DNA of 64,000 nucleotides from Arachnopeziza araneosa (lineage: Eukaryota > Ascomycota > Leotiomycetes > Helotiales > Arachnopezizaceae): the NCBI GenBank assembly GCA_003988855.1, contig QYAI01000060.1, forward strand, positions 96,337 to 160,336, given 5' to 3'. The notes below the pieces were generated by a model. It searched no databases and was not told where the DNA came from. It worked only from the letters and a program-made list of their open reading frames with translations. Below are positions 22,913 to 33,589 of this stretch, one piece after another. Made by a program: the position numbers and the translations under genes. The first letter of the stretch is position 1, and each line of letters starts with the position of its first letter.

Positions 22913-23701
22913 ATGAATTCCTCCATACATTCATACTTGAATTGGTTGAGAGGAAGTTACCAACCATTATCTAGAGGTGTGCCGGATGATATACCTTCCA
23001 GGGAGTTAGAGGAGGAGAGTTCCGACACAGACGAGAAACCAAGCACCAGAATCTCCCAAGCTATCAGAGCTCACTGGTTATCGCTTCTCAACCTCTTTCT
23101 CTTCGCCACTCAACTTGTGTTTTTGATCTCAAGCATAAGTGGTCAGTTTTCGAAGTCGTCACATATGGTCGATACGCAGTTTGGAAGAAATTTCGATTAT
23201 ATGTCCCTGGATCACAAATTTGATGAGTTGTGGGATGGTGAAGCAGTAGAGAAGGCAGGTGGTTTTCTACTTAAAGAGCACGGAGGTAGATTCGCAGAAA
23301 AGGAGCATGGTGTCATTACTATGTGAGTATTCTAACCATGCCTTCAAAATTCATGGGCCCTTACTGAGTTTTTAGGTTCCATCAACTCCATTGTCTCCGA
23401 TCGGTACGGAAAGCACTTCAGGCCGGAAGAGAAAGGAAGTATGTGGCTTTAGATTGGACAACGGATAGACACTGGCCACATTGTCTTTGGTATCTCCGTC
23501 AGGTAAGAAGTGAAGTCACGTAAACCTCATAATCGGCACGTAGCTGATTGTTCGCAGTCGATATTATGTGAGGCCAATGGTTATATCGAGAGAGAAACAT
23601 CGTGGAATGGAACCTCTGGCTTTGTTGATGGAGCTGATGATGTGAGGTCGTGTGGCAAACCAGAAGTCTTGTATAAACTCTTTGACGAGAAACCTAAATA
23701 G
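22913..23701 (+). CDS. UstYa-like (DUF3328) membrane oxidase 3, short form
   Basis: Three exons, 22913-23322, 23376-23502 and 23558-23701, give 226 residues. The N-terminal tail is charged (ELEEESSDTDEKPSTR), a membrane helix follows at about 54-76, then the motifs HQLHC (139-143) and HWPHC (169-173). The spacing between motifs is short and the C-terminal part is compact, so the protein is shorter than its two neighbours. The downstream gene on the same strand is the tyrosinase. Role by family: copper-dependent or similar oxidative modification of a peptide in the secretory pathway. Confidence 0.88.
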
Positions 23702-24191
23702 GAAAATTGTTTCTAGAGTGATACTTGTCTTTGAGTCTGCTAGGGTTTCGAGCATAGCCTGCGCATTCACAAATCATCGTATTTTAATCCGACCCGTGGA
23801 TATTGCTCAAGAAACAGTGGCACATATAGTAATGTCAACCTATCAAAAACTCAAAACTCTACAGAAGAGCCCCAGATCATGCCGGCGGTGGTGCCAGAAC
23901 AGTAATTATTCTCAATTCAGGAATGTCTAGTCGCGTATCGAGACAACCTTGGTAATAGAATCTAATCTCATCCGTCTCGAGTTACTGCATGTATGTTCCG
24001 CGTATCGAGACATCCTCGGTAATAGAATCTGATCTTATCCGTCTCGAGTTACTGCATGTGTATTCCCTGCTGATCTTCCTTCGCGCGCCAGCAATCCTAA
24101 GCGGAAAGTCTCCATAGTATGAGGACAACACGATTGAAGAGTACGAAGATGTCTGTAGCCTTCTTGGGTATTCTGTCTATTGCCAACGAGA
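23702..24191. other. Intergenic region upstream of the tyrosinase
   Basis: 490 bases holding the 67-base tandem duplication listed separately. No coding sequence recognised. Confidence 0.5.
23932..24065 (+). repeat. 67-bp tandem duplication upstream of tyrosinase
   Basis: Two head-to-tail copies (23932-23998 and 23999-24065), each starting CGCGTATCGAGACA and containing GGTAATAGAATCT and CCGTCTCGAGTTACTGCATG. They differ at a handful of positions. The pair lies about 130 bases upstream of the tyrosinase start, so it may duplicate an upstream activating site. Confidence 0.85.
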
Positions 24192-25478
24192 ATGCACATA
24201 TATCAAAGCACACCTAAATGGTTTCAGATGCATTTCTTACAACCGCGATGGCGGGATGAGAAGAAGAACAATTTACGAGGTAGTACAGGATCAATCCGAG
24301 CATGGTTTCAACGAACGGTCGCAATCTCAATGCTGAGTTTGCTTGTTTTTGGTATGCTCGCTGTGAGCGCCAGTGTCTTCGGTTTCGTGAAAGTTGAGAA
24401 AGCTTCATCTCGCGGCAAATGCTTGAATCCTCGACAAAGGATGGAATGGAGGAGTTTACTGCTGAAAGAGAAGATGAGATATATTGAAGCAGTACAATGT
24501 CTCGAAAATACTCGCTCAACATTGACTGGGAAAGGGTCATTATACGACGATTTCGTATACGTTCACATGTGGGCTGGGCAGAATAGTAGGTTGTAATCTG
24601 AAATTCTCCAACATCAACTGATATATGATAGCGCACGCGGCAGCTTCATTTCTTCCCTGGCATCGGGCTTTTCTTCATATCTATGAGTCTATTCTTCACC
24701 AGCAATGTGGATATACAGGTGTATTACCGTGGGAGCACCCTAGATGCAATGATACTTCTGCTGAAACCAAACAGATACTGGGCGTGGGATCTTGATTGGA
24801 AAGATCTGGCAAGCTCTTCAATATGGGACCCGATCGAAGGTTTTGGTGGGGATGGTGACATAAATGGAATACCCACGCCAGGTGCGGGACGGTGCGTGAT
24901 TGACGGTCCCTTTAAAAACTCACAACGACTCTACTTCGATAGAAAAGTCTACCCACATTGCCTAGGACGAGGCTTCATACACTTTGAATCTCAAAAACAA
25001 GGTATGATAGATGGGTACTGGTTCAGACCCGAGCAGATGGGACGTTTAAGGCGGAGCACTACATATAACGAGATTCGAGAATTGATCGAAGCAACAACTC
25101 ATAATGCATTGCATTGGGGGGTAGGGGGGGACTTTACATCCTTTACCGCGGGAAATGGTACGTGGAAACTTTTGTTACCCCTTGAGAGCATTCATGCTTT
25201 GAATATATTCTTGGCAACGAATACTAAACACGCAATGGTCAGATCCAATCTTTTTCCTACATCACGGTCAGTTGGATAAACTATGGTGGGATTGGCAACA
25301 AGGTGAAATTCCAGCGCGTTGGGAAGAGTACGAGGGGAAGTCTTTCAACACAACTGAAGGATCTGATGTGCCGGGTACATTGGATGATAAGTTGACTTTC
25401 ATGGGATTGTGGGAAGACATTCCAATTTCTCAAGTAATGCGCGCGGATGGTGGGCTGCTTTGTTATAGATACGTATAG
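24192..25478 (+). CDS. Membrane-anchored tyrosinase (type-3 copper), UstQ-like
   Basis: Four exons, 24192-24585, 24632-24728, 24775-25157 and 25243-25478, give 369 residues. An N-terminal anchor (about 43-66) precedes the catalytic domain. CuA ligands are H125, H133 and H142 (THAAASFLPWHR). CuB ligands are H273 and H277 (THNALHWGVGG) and one of H298/H299 (DPIFFLHHGQLDKLWW). The YWAWDLDWKD segment is typical of short fungal tyrosinases of the ustiloxin type. It would oxidise Tyr to DOPA or an o-quinone, here probably on a peptide in the secretory lumen. It sits directly downstream of UstYa-like 3, and the candidate precursor has six Tyr between its KR sites. Copper ligands all appear intact. 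Confidence 0.93.
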
Positions 25479-25640
25479 AGTCTTTCAAAAGGTTTAAGTG
25501 TGAACGTCTGTGTGCAAACGTATAATACAGGCAATGGCACTTGAGAAAATATCGGACAGTAATAGTTTCATGAACGTTTTACATACAAAAGGTATTTCTG
25601 TCAATATATCTAAGTATATGGATTCAGTAACATCTATACT

Positions 25641-26717
25641 TTACCATATGTGAGTCAAGTACACCAAGAACGCGAAGATTACCAAGCATGCCAAAGTCTT
25701 CAACCCCCATCTGAACGCTACATTGGCCATTTGTTTCCTGTTCCTAGTTTTGCATCTTGTCACAAAACTAGCCGAATCATTGATGTTGGGAAACGGTACA
25801 CCGATCGGGATTTCGTCGCCCAAGAATTCACACAAAGGTCCCCATCCTTCGCTGATCTTGTACTCGAGAAGGCTTTCAGGGGGTACAATGTCTCGAATTT
25901 CACTATAGTAGTTGTGAAATATACGTTTTGCATTCTGTGGGAAGTCTCCCTCCCAGAAAGTATCGAAGAACAGTTGTAGCATGGGGTGATAATAGGAAGA
26001 TGCCCAGTCGAATCGAGATAACCAGCGAAGTTCAGGCTCAGAAACACGCCATTGTATTGTCTTTAATGAGGAGCTTAACTCATCATTAGCTAATGTTGCA
26101 TTCTGTTTTAAGGCTGAATTCAGTAGCAAGACCTATCTTGAACTTACAGATACCAAGAATTCACATCACGATTAAGTAAAACTACTTTCGCATTGGGATA
26201 TGCTTGGATCAACTCAGCACCAAAAACGCTGGCGGGCCAATCGCAGACTGCCTACCTCGCATAGTTGTTAATTTCACTCCAGTCTCGATTATCTCACAAT
26301 TGGTGAAAATCCTCACCTGGCAATGACCTAATAGTTTGTCCCACGAGTCTTTCCCAAAATAACCTTGCCCAAGATACTTTGCCGCAAAAGCTTCACTCCA
26401 CATGGAAGAGTCTGGAGGATTCTCAACACTTGCTGACATCATGTGGTATGTATCAAGATACCCAAGACGTTTGAGTGCGGCTCGCATTGCTAACCCGATG
26501 TCGGTAAACTGCTTGATCAAATACAAATTAGATAGTAGAAGGTTCACTTACACGCTGTACCTGTTCTACCAAGTCCAAGAACCAAAACTTTCATAGGCAC
26601 TTCTCGTTGACACTTTCTTCTATCGATGCTCAAGTCATTCGTAAAAATGTCTGTAATTGGACGGGGTTGAAAAGGAAGAGGTGAATAAGCCAATACTGGC
26701 TCTCGTTTGGTTAACAT
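25641..26717 (-). CDS. P-loop sulfotransferase-family protein (Sulfotransfer_4-like) with C-terminal anchor
   Basis: Four exons, 26717-26552, 26489-26317, 26251-26148 and 26073-25641, give 291 residues. The nucleotide (PAPS)-binding loop GLGRTGTASM is built across the first intron, followed by RAALKRLGYLDTYHMM, CDWPASVFGAELIQAYPNAKVVLLNRD and a C-terminal hydrophobic helix (LKTLACLVIFAFLVYL). This family is annotated as sulfotransferase or P-loop hydrolase; biochemical activity is known for few members. It is divergent from the arylsulfotransferase at 27168, so the two probably form a sulfation pair. The last splice acceptor (GTTAAG) is a judgement call. Confidence 0.8.
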
Positions 26718-27167
26718 TTTGTTGAAAATTGGAAAGCGATTGGATCGCTGGCTAGTGTTGTGATATTCGAAAGCTTGATTGTATTTTACAGAGTAAGACT
26801 TAGATCGGCCTTATAGATGAACTCTCGTCGCACGTCAAAAATGCATATCGCAGCTGGCTATAGCTTGCGCGCTTTTGCGAATCCTCCCTCAGAGTAATCG
26901 GCGGTCCGAAGAGAGTATCTGCTTCCGAAGTCCTGATTGGTCTATATTTGGCGACCGCGTATCGCTCACTTCCTTCACGAATGATCCCTGCCAGGCAAGC
27001 TCTGTAGAGAACTTATTTTCTTCCAGATTTCGACAATCATCATCAAAATCAATCGACCACACCTCTCTGCAAAACGAGGTACGCCCAGGTAGTTCTGAAC
27101 ATACTATTCTGGCGAATCGTATGGACCCCCTTTTTCCCTCGCTTATTTTAATGCACTACCAGAGAAC
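26718..27167. promoter_or_regulatory. Divergent promoter, sulfotransferase and arylsulfotransferase
   Basis: 450 bases between divergent starts. CGGTCCG (inverted CGG with one base spacing) lies at 26902-26908. No gene seen inside. Confidence 0.4.
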
Positions 27168-29310
27168 ATGCTACTAAGGAACCCGTTCTTTGCAATTCTC
27201 ATTACACTGCTGGGATTCGAGCCCTCGAGTAATGCAGAGTCTATGTATGTGCCTGATGACATACAAACCTTTGTATCTGTAAGCCTACGCATTATACAGA
27301 CGACCGTACCGGGCGCTCTTGTATACTTCCCCATCTAGCCCAACGTCAGCTGACCAATAGTGTCTAGCGTCCGGACATTGAAGCACCACGTTTAGATGTC
27401 AAGACATATCTAGAACGTCGAGTTAGCTCTGGGTTATGGTTTCTGCCAATATACGACAATGCTGGCAGACCAGAAGTATGGTCGAACCAAACCAGAAATA
27501 TTGGCCCTTATATCTACGATACCCATGGAGTATGTATTGCTTCAATACTCTATCAGCCTCGGGTACTGACCAAACTTTCTCAGAACCTGGTCTGGAGTGG
27601 CTCCTCACTCTTTCGTCGGCGCCCTGTGTTCGACTTACGACCATGCGTTGTGAATCGTACAGATCAACTTTCCATGATTGTACAATTGGCCTCAACAATA
27701 GCGATTGATGATGGCCTAATTCTGGGCGATGCAGGAACCAACCTTACCTTCCAAAATGGTGCCAATCTTTTCATGGATTCATCCTACCGTGTGAGTTCCA
27801 AAGTGCCTATGGCGGAATCACGGAATACCTTCAATATCCATGAATTCAAAATTCTCGACGATGGAAAGACAGCTTTAGTAATAACTGTTGACAGAGAATA
27901 CTGGTCCGGAGAAGATCCTAATACTGGAACTGAGAAAGGGGGTATGCTTGTTGGTAATGGATTTCAGGCCGTGAATGTAGATACAGGTGAGATCTTGTTT
28001 GAGTGGCAGTCATTCAACCATGTTCCGCCTTGGGGGAGTTACAGACATGCACCAAGAGAATGGGGTGATGATATTCCAGGAAGCGAAGTGACATGGGATT
28101 ATTTGTAAGTTGCGTGTTTCTGAAAAGTACGAAGAGCTGTGAAGCTAATCCAGTCAGTCATATGAACTCTGTCGACCGAGATGACAACGGGGATTATCTT
28201 GTATCATCACGCTATATGTATACGATCTTCAAAATCTCTGGTGTTTCTGGAGATATTATATGGTCACTAGGAGGAGCCAACTCATCATTCGATTTACTGC
28301 CAGAAGGAAGCTTCAACTTCTCGCATCAGCATGACGCTCGTTTCAGAGGAAGGAGCGAAGATGGCACACAATACTATATGACATTCCTCAACAACGCAGC
28401 CGATGAAATGAGTCACACATCCGATCACTCAACAGCACTCAGTGTAGCCTTAGACATGAAGGCAATGACGGCAACGGTAATTGGCCAATGGGACCGTCCC
28501 GATGGCAAACTTAGCATTTCCAGAGGCAACATGCAGGTGCTATCAAACGGCAACGTGTTCGTGGGCTGGGGAGTAAATGGATATCTAACCGAGTTCACAA
28601 ATTCAGGAGAGTTGATTCAAGAGGCTCGCTTTCTTAGTGATAGATATGTCACCTACCGAATCTACAAGTACGAATTTAAAGGTGCGCCAAGCATAGATGA
28701 GTTGGTTGTCAAGTCATTTTGGCACGAAAGAACGGACGAAAGAGTTACGAAGTTGAGAACCAGAGTGTATATTAGCTGGAACGGAGCGACTGAGGTTGCC
28801 AGATGGCGGATTTACAACTCGCAGAATGGCAGTCTCGCCGACGATGACCAGTGGATCTACGTCAACACAATTCCAAAAAGTGGCTTCGAAACAGTGTTTG
28901 AAAACTCAGGCAATCTTGATTTCGTCCGCGTTCAAGCTTTAGATTCACATGGAAGATCATTGGGCTTTTCGTCCCCGTACCTAACGGTTCCTAGAAACTG
29001 GAGCTGTGCGAGTGATAATTGTACACAAGCCTGGTTCGAGGCTGGCAGAGTTGAATCAGAAAAGCAAGTAGGTGTGGTGGAAGGGCACCATCCTAAACTG
29101 AATAAGTTTATAATAGGGGCGTATAGAATGACCGCGAGCGAGCCGGTCTTTATATTTGGCTCAGTAGTCTGGATGATGTTCATGCTGTCGGTGGTTTCCA
29201 CGACAGTCCTTGGTGTCATGATGTTGTATTGCAAACAGAGAGCGACAACCGTCTTTGATTATGGCATGATACCAGAAGATACTTCGAGTGAGATAGAGCA
29301 AAAGGAATGA
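27168..29310 (+). CDS. Arylsulfotransferase (ASST family), secreted and membrane-anchored
   Basis: Four exons, 27168-27278, 27368-27529, 27584-28104 and 28158-29310, give 648 residues. It starts with a signal peptide (MLLRNPFFAILITLLGF) and ends with a membrane helix (about 40-65 residues before the end) plus a short tail. The middle carries fungal ASST features: RPDIEAPRL, GPYIYDTHGNLVWSG, WDYFHMNSVDRDDNGDYLVSSRY and FNFSHQHDARF with the family His residues. Bacterial ASST transfers sulfate between phenols without PAPS; fungal homologues are common near secondary-metabolite genes but poorly characterised. A phenolic acceptor such as a Tyr of the nearby candidate peptide would fit. Family call is good; substrate is inference. 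Confidence 0.87.
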
Positions 29311-29437
29311 GATACATAGAGCTCCAAACACTGAAACCATATTGCAGTGTTGATCTATGTGACACAAATTTTACAAAATTCGTATATATAGAGGCCAACC
29401 AATACATTTATTGAATCTTCCAATGTTCCTTCCAAAT

Positions 29438-31336
29438 TTATCTGTCTTTAAACCCGATCAATAGTAAACATCCCATCAAAGCCTCCAGGGCCACAACCCA
29501 CCACGAGAGCTGTACAGCATGTGAGCTTAATCCCCACGCATATAGATAACCACCTGCAACATAGCCAATTGTTCTAAATGCGGCAGAAAGACTCTGTCCC
29601 ACACCATGCACAAATCCAAGAACACTAGGATGTGGCGCGCACTCATTGAGTAACAAGATCGTTACAGGTAGGGTAAACGCACGTCCTACTGTATGTGCTG
29701 CCAGGAAAAGTACCAGAACACTCCAGATGCCCACAATTTCAGTCCCTGGTATCAAGGCTAGTATCGGGAAAACTGCATATGTAAGCGGGAATATCATCGC
29801 AAAAATACGATAACAGCTGAGTGTTCCCAATTTGTCGTGAACTTTGGGGTAAATGATAAGCTGGATTGGAAGCCCTATTATCCCTATGAGCGTAAGTGCG
29901 ATACCGGTTTCTCCGGTTGTGAATGAAAGTCCCCGAGCAAAACCTCCTTGAGAATTCTCCAGGTTTCTAGGACTCGAGAGGAAGCTAATTAAGAGAGTCG
30001 TGAAGGCGCTAGGTTGGACTGTGAGCTTTCATTGTGAGTTTGGGTCATCTCGCTTACCCCATATGAAAATCATAGAATGCCTCAGTAACCAAAGTGAGTA
30101 ATACATTCCTGTGAGTCAAGATACTCTTCCAAGTAACATTTTGTTCTTGACTACCCGCTGGCGAAGAATTTGATGGGGTTTGTTCTGTCGTTGGTGTCAC
30201 GGTTTTAGAATTGTCATCCCAATCTTCAAGATCAACATCCAGGGATTCTTCCTCATCCATCAAAGGCTTATCCTCAATCGAAGGCTCCCTTTGAATCTTG
30301 CGTGGCCAATGTTTGCGGAGAAATTGTGCAATTCGCTGGATATTGTTCACTTGTTGCCCATCCTTCTGAATATCTAAAGTCTACATGCAAAGTTAGATCT
30401 CGTTTTCTTCATCCACGCTCCTTGGACATACCTCGTCTAGTCCCCAGTACACCACCGCTGAACATGCGAACAACAAACCACTAGATCCAATTGCTGGAAG
30501 TGCATAAGGGAACTTCGTCATCCACACAACGCCGTTACCCCCTCCCAACAAAGTTCCTGGACCAAACAGCCAAGAATACAGTACCTGAGGATTCGATAGG
30601 CTACCACCCAGGACTTCATGGTTGATTAGATTAGTTTATACTTTCTGGTTACTCTGAAACAATGCGCAATTGGGCGCAGCTCACCTGGACCAACTATCGC
30701 CGCTACATAAAAGCTAACCGGTAATATCAATATCGCACGAGGAAGATTGCTGCATGGTAAGTTCAATATGGACCGTCTCTTCTTTCAACTCATGAAGAGT
30801 TTGACTTACTGCTTCTCTACTGCAAATTCTGCTACCATAGTGCGGCTGTACCAGTTAGGAGACATATACTATACGACGAAGCTGATCTGAGCATACATAA
30901 CTCCGACTGTTCCATTACTGGCACCACCTGCTATTCGAAAAATCAGGGCTTCGGTAAAGCTGGTCGAAAATGCAAGTCCAAGAAGACTAAGTCCAGTTCC
31001 AATAAGACCAACTAGCAAGACATTTTTCCTGCCTATCATTGGTGAATCTGCGAGACTTCCCCATATCGTAGCAGTAAGAACCTGCACACCTGGAAACGCA
31101 GCGTGAAGCCAGCCTAATTGCGCTGATATTGTTGTATTGGGTAGTTCTGGTGCAATTGATTTGAGTTGGTGGAATATATAAGTTTGCAAACACGCAACTT
31201 GCAGGAAATCCGCAAGACGGCATAGAAATAAGATGAATAATTCTGGCTTGTGAGGAAGTGATGACCAAGTTACTGGATTGCGACTGTCTGGGACTCTTCG
31301 AGCAGCGTCAACAGGTTGAGTATCGGCACCCTGCAT
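29438..31336 (-). CDS. MFS transporter
   Basis: Six exons, 31336-30897, 30845-30810, 30749-30685, 30613-30432, 30380-30058 and 30008-29438, give 538 residues. Markers include FRIAGGASNGTVGVIRTMVAE, GPVLGGSLSNP and many hydrophobic segments, with a long charged central loop rich in Glu and Asp. The sequence resembles the ZRT1-like/TpoMFS-type fungal major facilitator proteins. Likely a plasma-membrane or vesicle exporter for the cluster product, or a housekeeping permease; position next to the sulfation genes favours the former. It converges on the arylsulfotransferase gene with only 127 bases between stops. Confidence 0.88.
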
Positions 31337-31855
31337 AGTCACTATTGCCGTTGCTGAATATAGTCGTTTTCCTAGTTCTCTTCAAGTTTTCTACAACTCC
31401 AATATTGACACATCCAAACCCCCCGAGCAGAGTCGGCAAGTGGTACCGGTGTACGTGATGCGAGTCATCGGCGCGCTCTCACAAATAACGGAAAGTCGTA
31501 ACGACATATCACGTGTGTCTCGCTAAACGCTCTCAACCCCTCTCCTATCGGTTCGCCTTTGCAAAGGCACAAGGGAAGATTGCCCTGACAGCCGCTGGAA
31601 GACATGCACTTTCGTATCCAATCCTCAGAATACTAACTGGTCAAGCTGCCACCAATATCAAAACTTTGCCAGCCATCAAGAGACAGTATCAACCCTTCAC
31701 ACCAATATCTGAGAGCTGCCACTAAGTCTACTTCATACCATATTGTCTCGCTCAGGTACGCCAATACCCTCAGCTCATCTCTCTTCGGTGCGAAAAGCTC
31801 GAAGAACTACGAAAATAATCCATATCACATAGTTTTGCAGGCATCGGCATCAACT
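31337..31855. other. Intergenic region between MFS and WW-domain genes
   Basis: 519 bases between divergent starts, with a CACGTG core (31510-31515, ATCACGTGTG). No gene recognised. Confidence 0.4.
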
Positions 31856-32254
31856 ATGACCCATATCACCGGACCCTCTTCTGCTACAAGCGAAGGCCCG
31901 AATGAGAGTAGCGCTCCCAGTTACAACGATCCAGCTGCTCCAGATTACAGTCAACGATCAACAGAAAGTGCTCCAGGCCAAGAAGCTCCTCAGCATGCAC
32001 TACCTGCAGGATGGCAGAAAGGCACCACCCCGCAAGGTCTAACATATTATATCGATCACAGCACTCGGACTACCAGATGGCGTCATCCTCAAGATACTAC
32101 ACAGAACGAAGAGCATGAGACTTTTGTGCCCGAAGGAGCTGCATTGCCAAATCGTTGGGAGGCAAAGCACACGCCAAGCGGAAGGGTATATTTCGTGGAT
32201 CATAACACGAAAACAACTACTTGGGATGATCCTCGTACTGCAGCTACAAGTTGA
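31856..32254 (+). CDS. Small protein with two WW domains
   Basis: 132 residues from the ATG at 31856. A Ser/Pro-rich N-terminus precedes WW1 (about 49-79: LPAGWQKGTTPQGLTYYIDH...TRWRHP) and WW2 (about 97-127: LPNRWEAKHTPSGRVYFVDH...TTWDDP). Both keep the two Trp, the aromatic pair and the Pro of a working group I WW fold, which binds PPxY or LPxY ligands. There is no signal peptide, so it is probably cytosolic or nuclear. The neighbouring peptide gene encodes LPAY, LPQY and LPSY in tandem, which is a striking coincidence. It may equally be a conserved adaptor unrelated to the cluster. Confidence 0.85.
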   Translation: MTHITGPSSATSEGPNESSAPSYNDPAAPDYSQRSTESAPGQEAPQHALPAGWQKGTTPQGLTYYIDHSTRTTRWRHPQDTTQNEEHETFVPEGAALPNRWEAKHTPSGRVYFVDHNTKTTTWDDPRTAATS

Positions 32255-32860
32255 GTTAAGCATATGGGCAGTTTTGAGGGCCGTTGAGGACTTAAAACGT
32301 TGATTAAGGAGGCTATGAACGGAGTTGTACTCAATAGCATCCAAAATTTAAAGATCTGCAACCTAGCATATAAATACGAGGTACAACCGTGCAAAGTGAA
32401 CGCCAGATTGTAAATCTTTGAAATCTTGAGCATAAGTAGGAAAGTATGTACAGATACATAGAGCTTCCCTACAGAAGCCAGAAGGCAATTAAACTATTGA
32501 CATATCATTTCAATACAGTAACGACAAATTGACAGCGTAGATTCTGCTTTTTCATGAGTATTTGCAATTTCTCACTTTTGCAATTGTACACCTGCTACTA
32601 ATCGATGTTGGATCAATTTCCCCTACTCTGCTAGTTGAGCTACAAAAGAGTATCCTGGAAGCTCCACCCAATCCACGAAGATGATGTTGGATCATCCTCT
32701 CAACAATCACCATACAGAATGAGTGTCCATTCAGCAAACATCACATAAGCGCACCTCAGAATCCGCGGTCATCCCCTTAACACTTTTATACTACAGAAGC
32801 CCTACCTCAAACACTTCTTAACCCGCTTTCCATCCCGCGTGGCTGCAATGATGATCCACT
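32255..32860. other. Convergent intergenic region
   Basis: 606 bases between the 3' ends of the WW gene and the candidate precursor gene. AT-rich, no supported coding sequence. Confidence 0.4.
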
Positions 32861-33073
32861 CTAGTTCTTAGCCTCTTCAACAGGTTCGGGCTCTCGCTTC
32901 TCCTCGACAGAGGCAGGTGTGTAGGATGGTAGGTACTGAGGAAGGTACGCTGGAAGATATCCATAGGCTGGGTTGTAGGCAATGGCATCATCGCCTCTCT
33001 TGTTGGTGGGTACAGCAGCCACGAAACAGGCGCCGATGAGAGTGATGGCGGTGGAGATATTGATAAGTTGCAT
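32861..33073 (-). CDS. Candidate RiPP/Kex2-processed precursor peptide, Tyr/Pro tandem repeat
   Basis: 70 residues from the ATG at 33073. A signal peptide (MQLINISTAITLIGACFVAA) is followed by VPTNKR, a Kex2 site at 25-26. A 34-residue segment follows, ending in a second KR at 59-60, and then an acidic tail of ten residues. The segment contains six Tyr and five Pro arranged as repeating xYxP units; residues 40-51 are LPAY-LPQY-LPSY. Signal peptide plus KR-delimited repeats is the design of dikaritin precursors (UstA, PhomA) and of yeast-type pheromones. The neighbours could act on exactly these residues: tyrosinase, three UstYa-like oxidases, an S28 peptidase and a divergent prolyl hydroxylase. 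No Cys remains after the signal region. It might instead be an ordinary secreted or pheromone-like peptide. Confidence 0.65.
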   Translation of the reverse strand: MQLINISTAITLIGACFVAAVPTNKRGDDAIAYNPAYGYLPAYLPQYLPSYTPASVEEKREPEPVEEAKN

Positions 33074-33589
33074 TCTGAATGAGGTATCGTTTGATAGAGG
33101 TGGGTTGAGTAGTGCGAGTAGACCGTGATAGGCTGATGGATTTGCTTGGGGAATTAACTTTGGAGACTTGGATTGCTTAAGATGCCAGAAAAGTGGCATG
33201 CATATGAGTGTGATATATACTTCAGCCAGTTTTGCTCCTTATCATGAAAGAAACAAGAAATTCCGGCAATCAACCCTATCAGCCGCTTCCTTGACCTTCA
33301 TGCGCGCGCTTTGCTCAAAACAGTAAAACAGTTCACTGACCGGCGTCTTTGGTTGAGCGTTCCGAGGTTGAGTGTACAGTGATTGCACCGCGGTCGATGA
33401 TCATACTCGAGCGAAGCGAGGATGTAGCTCGATACGCTCTCACACCATAACCGCCCGCAAGAACACAAATGAGCGTAAACGAGAGATGGTACAATAGAGG
33501 GGAACAACCTTGAACTTAGTGTAAATGTCGGAGTGGTCCCGGACTTGACTTGAACATCTTCTTGATCTGTTACCAATCTGAGTATCATA
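33074..33589. promoter_or_regulatory. Shared divergent promoter, precursor peptide and prolyl hydroxylase
   Basis: 516 bases between the start codons of the candidate precursor (33073, minus) and the dioxygenase (33590, plus). CCGCGG at 33388-33393 matches the word in the UstYa-like 2/3 promoter. Head-to-head arrangement suggests co-expression. Confidence 0.45.
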
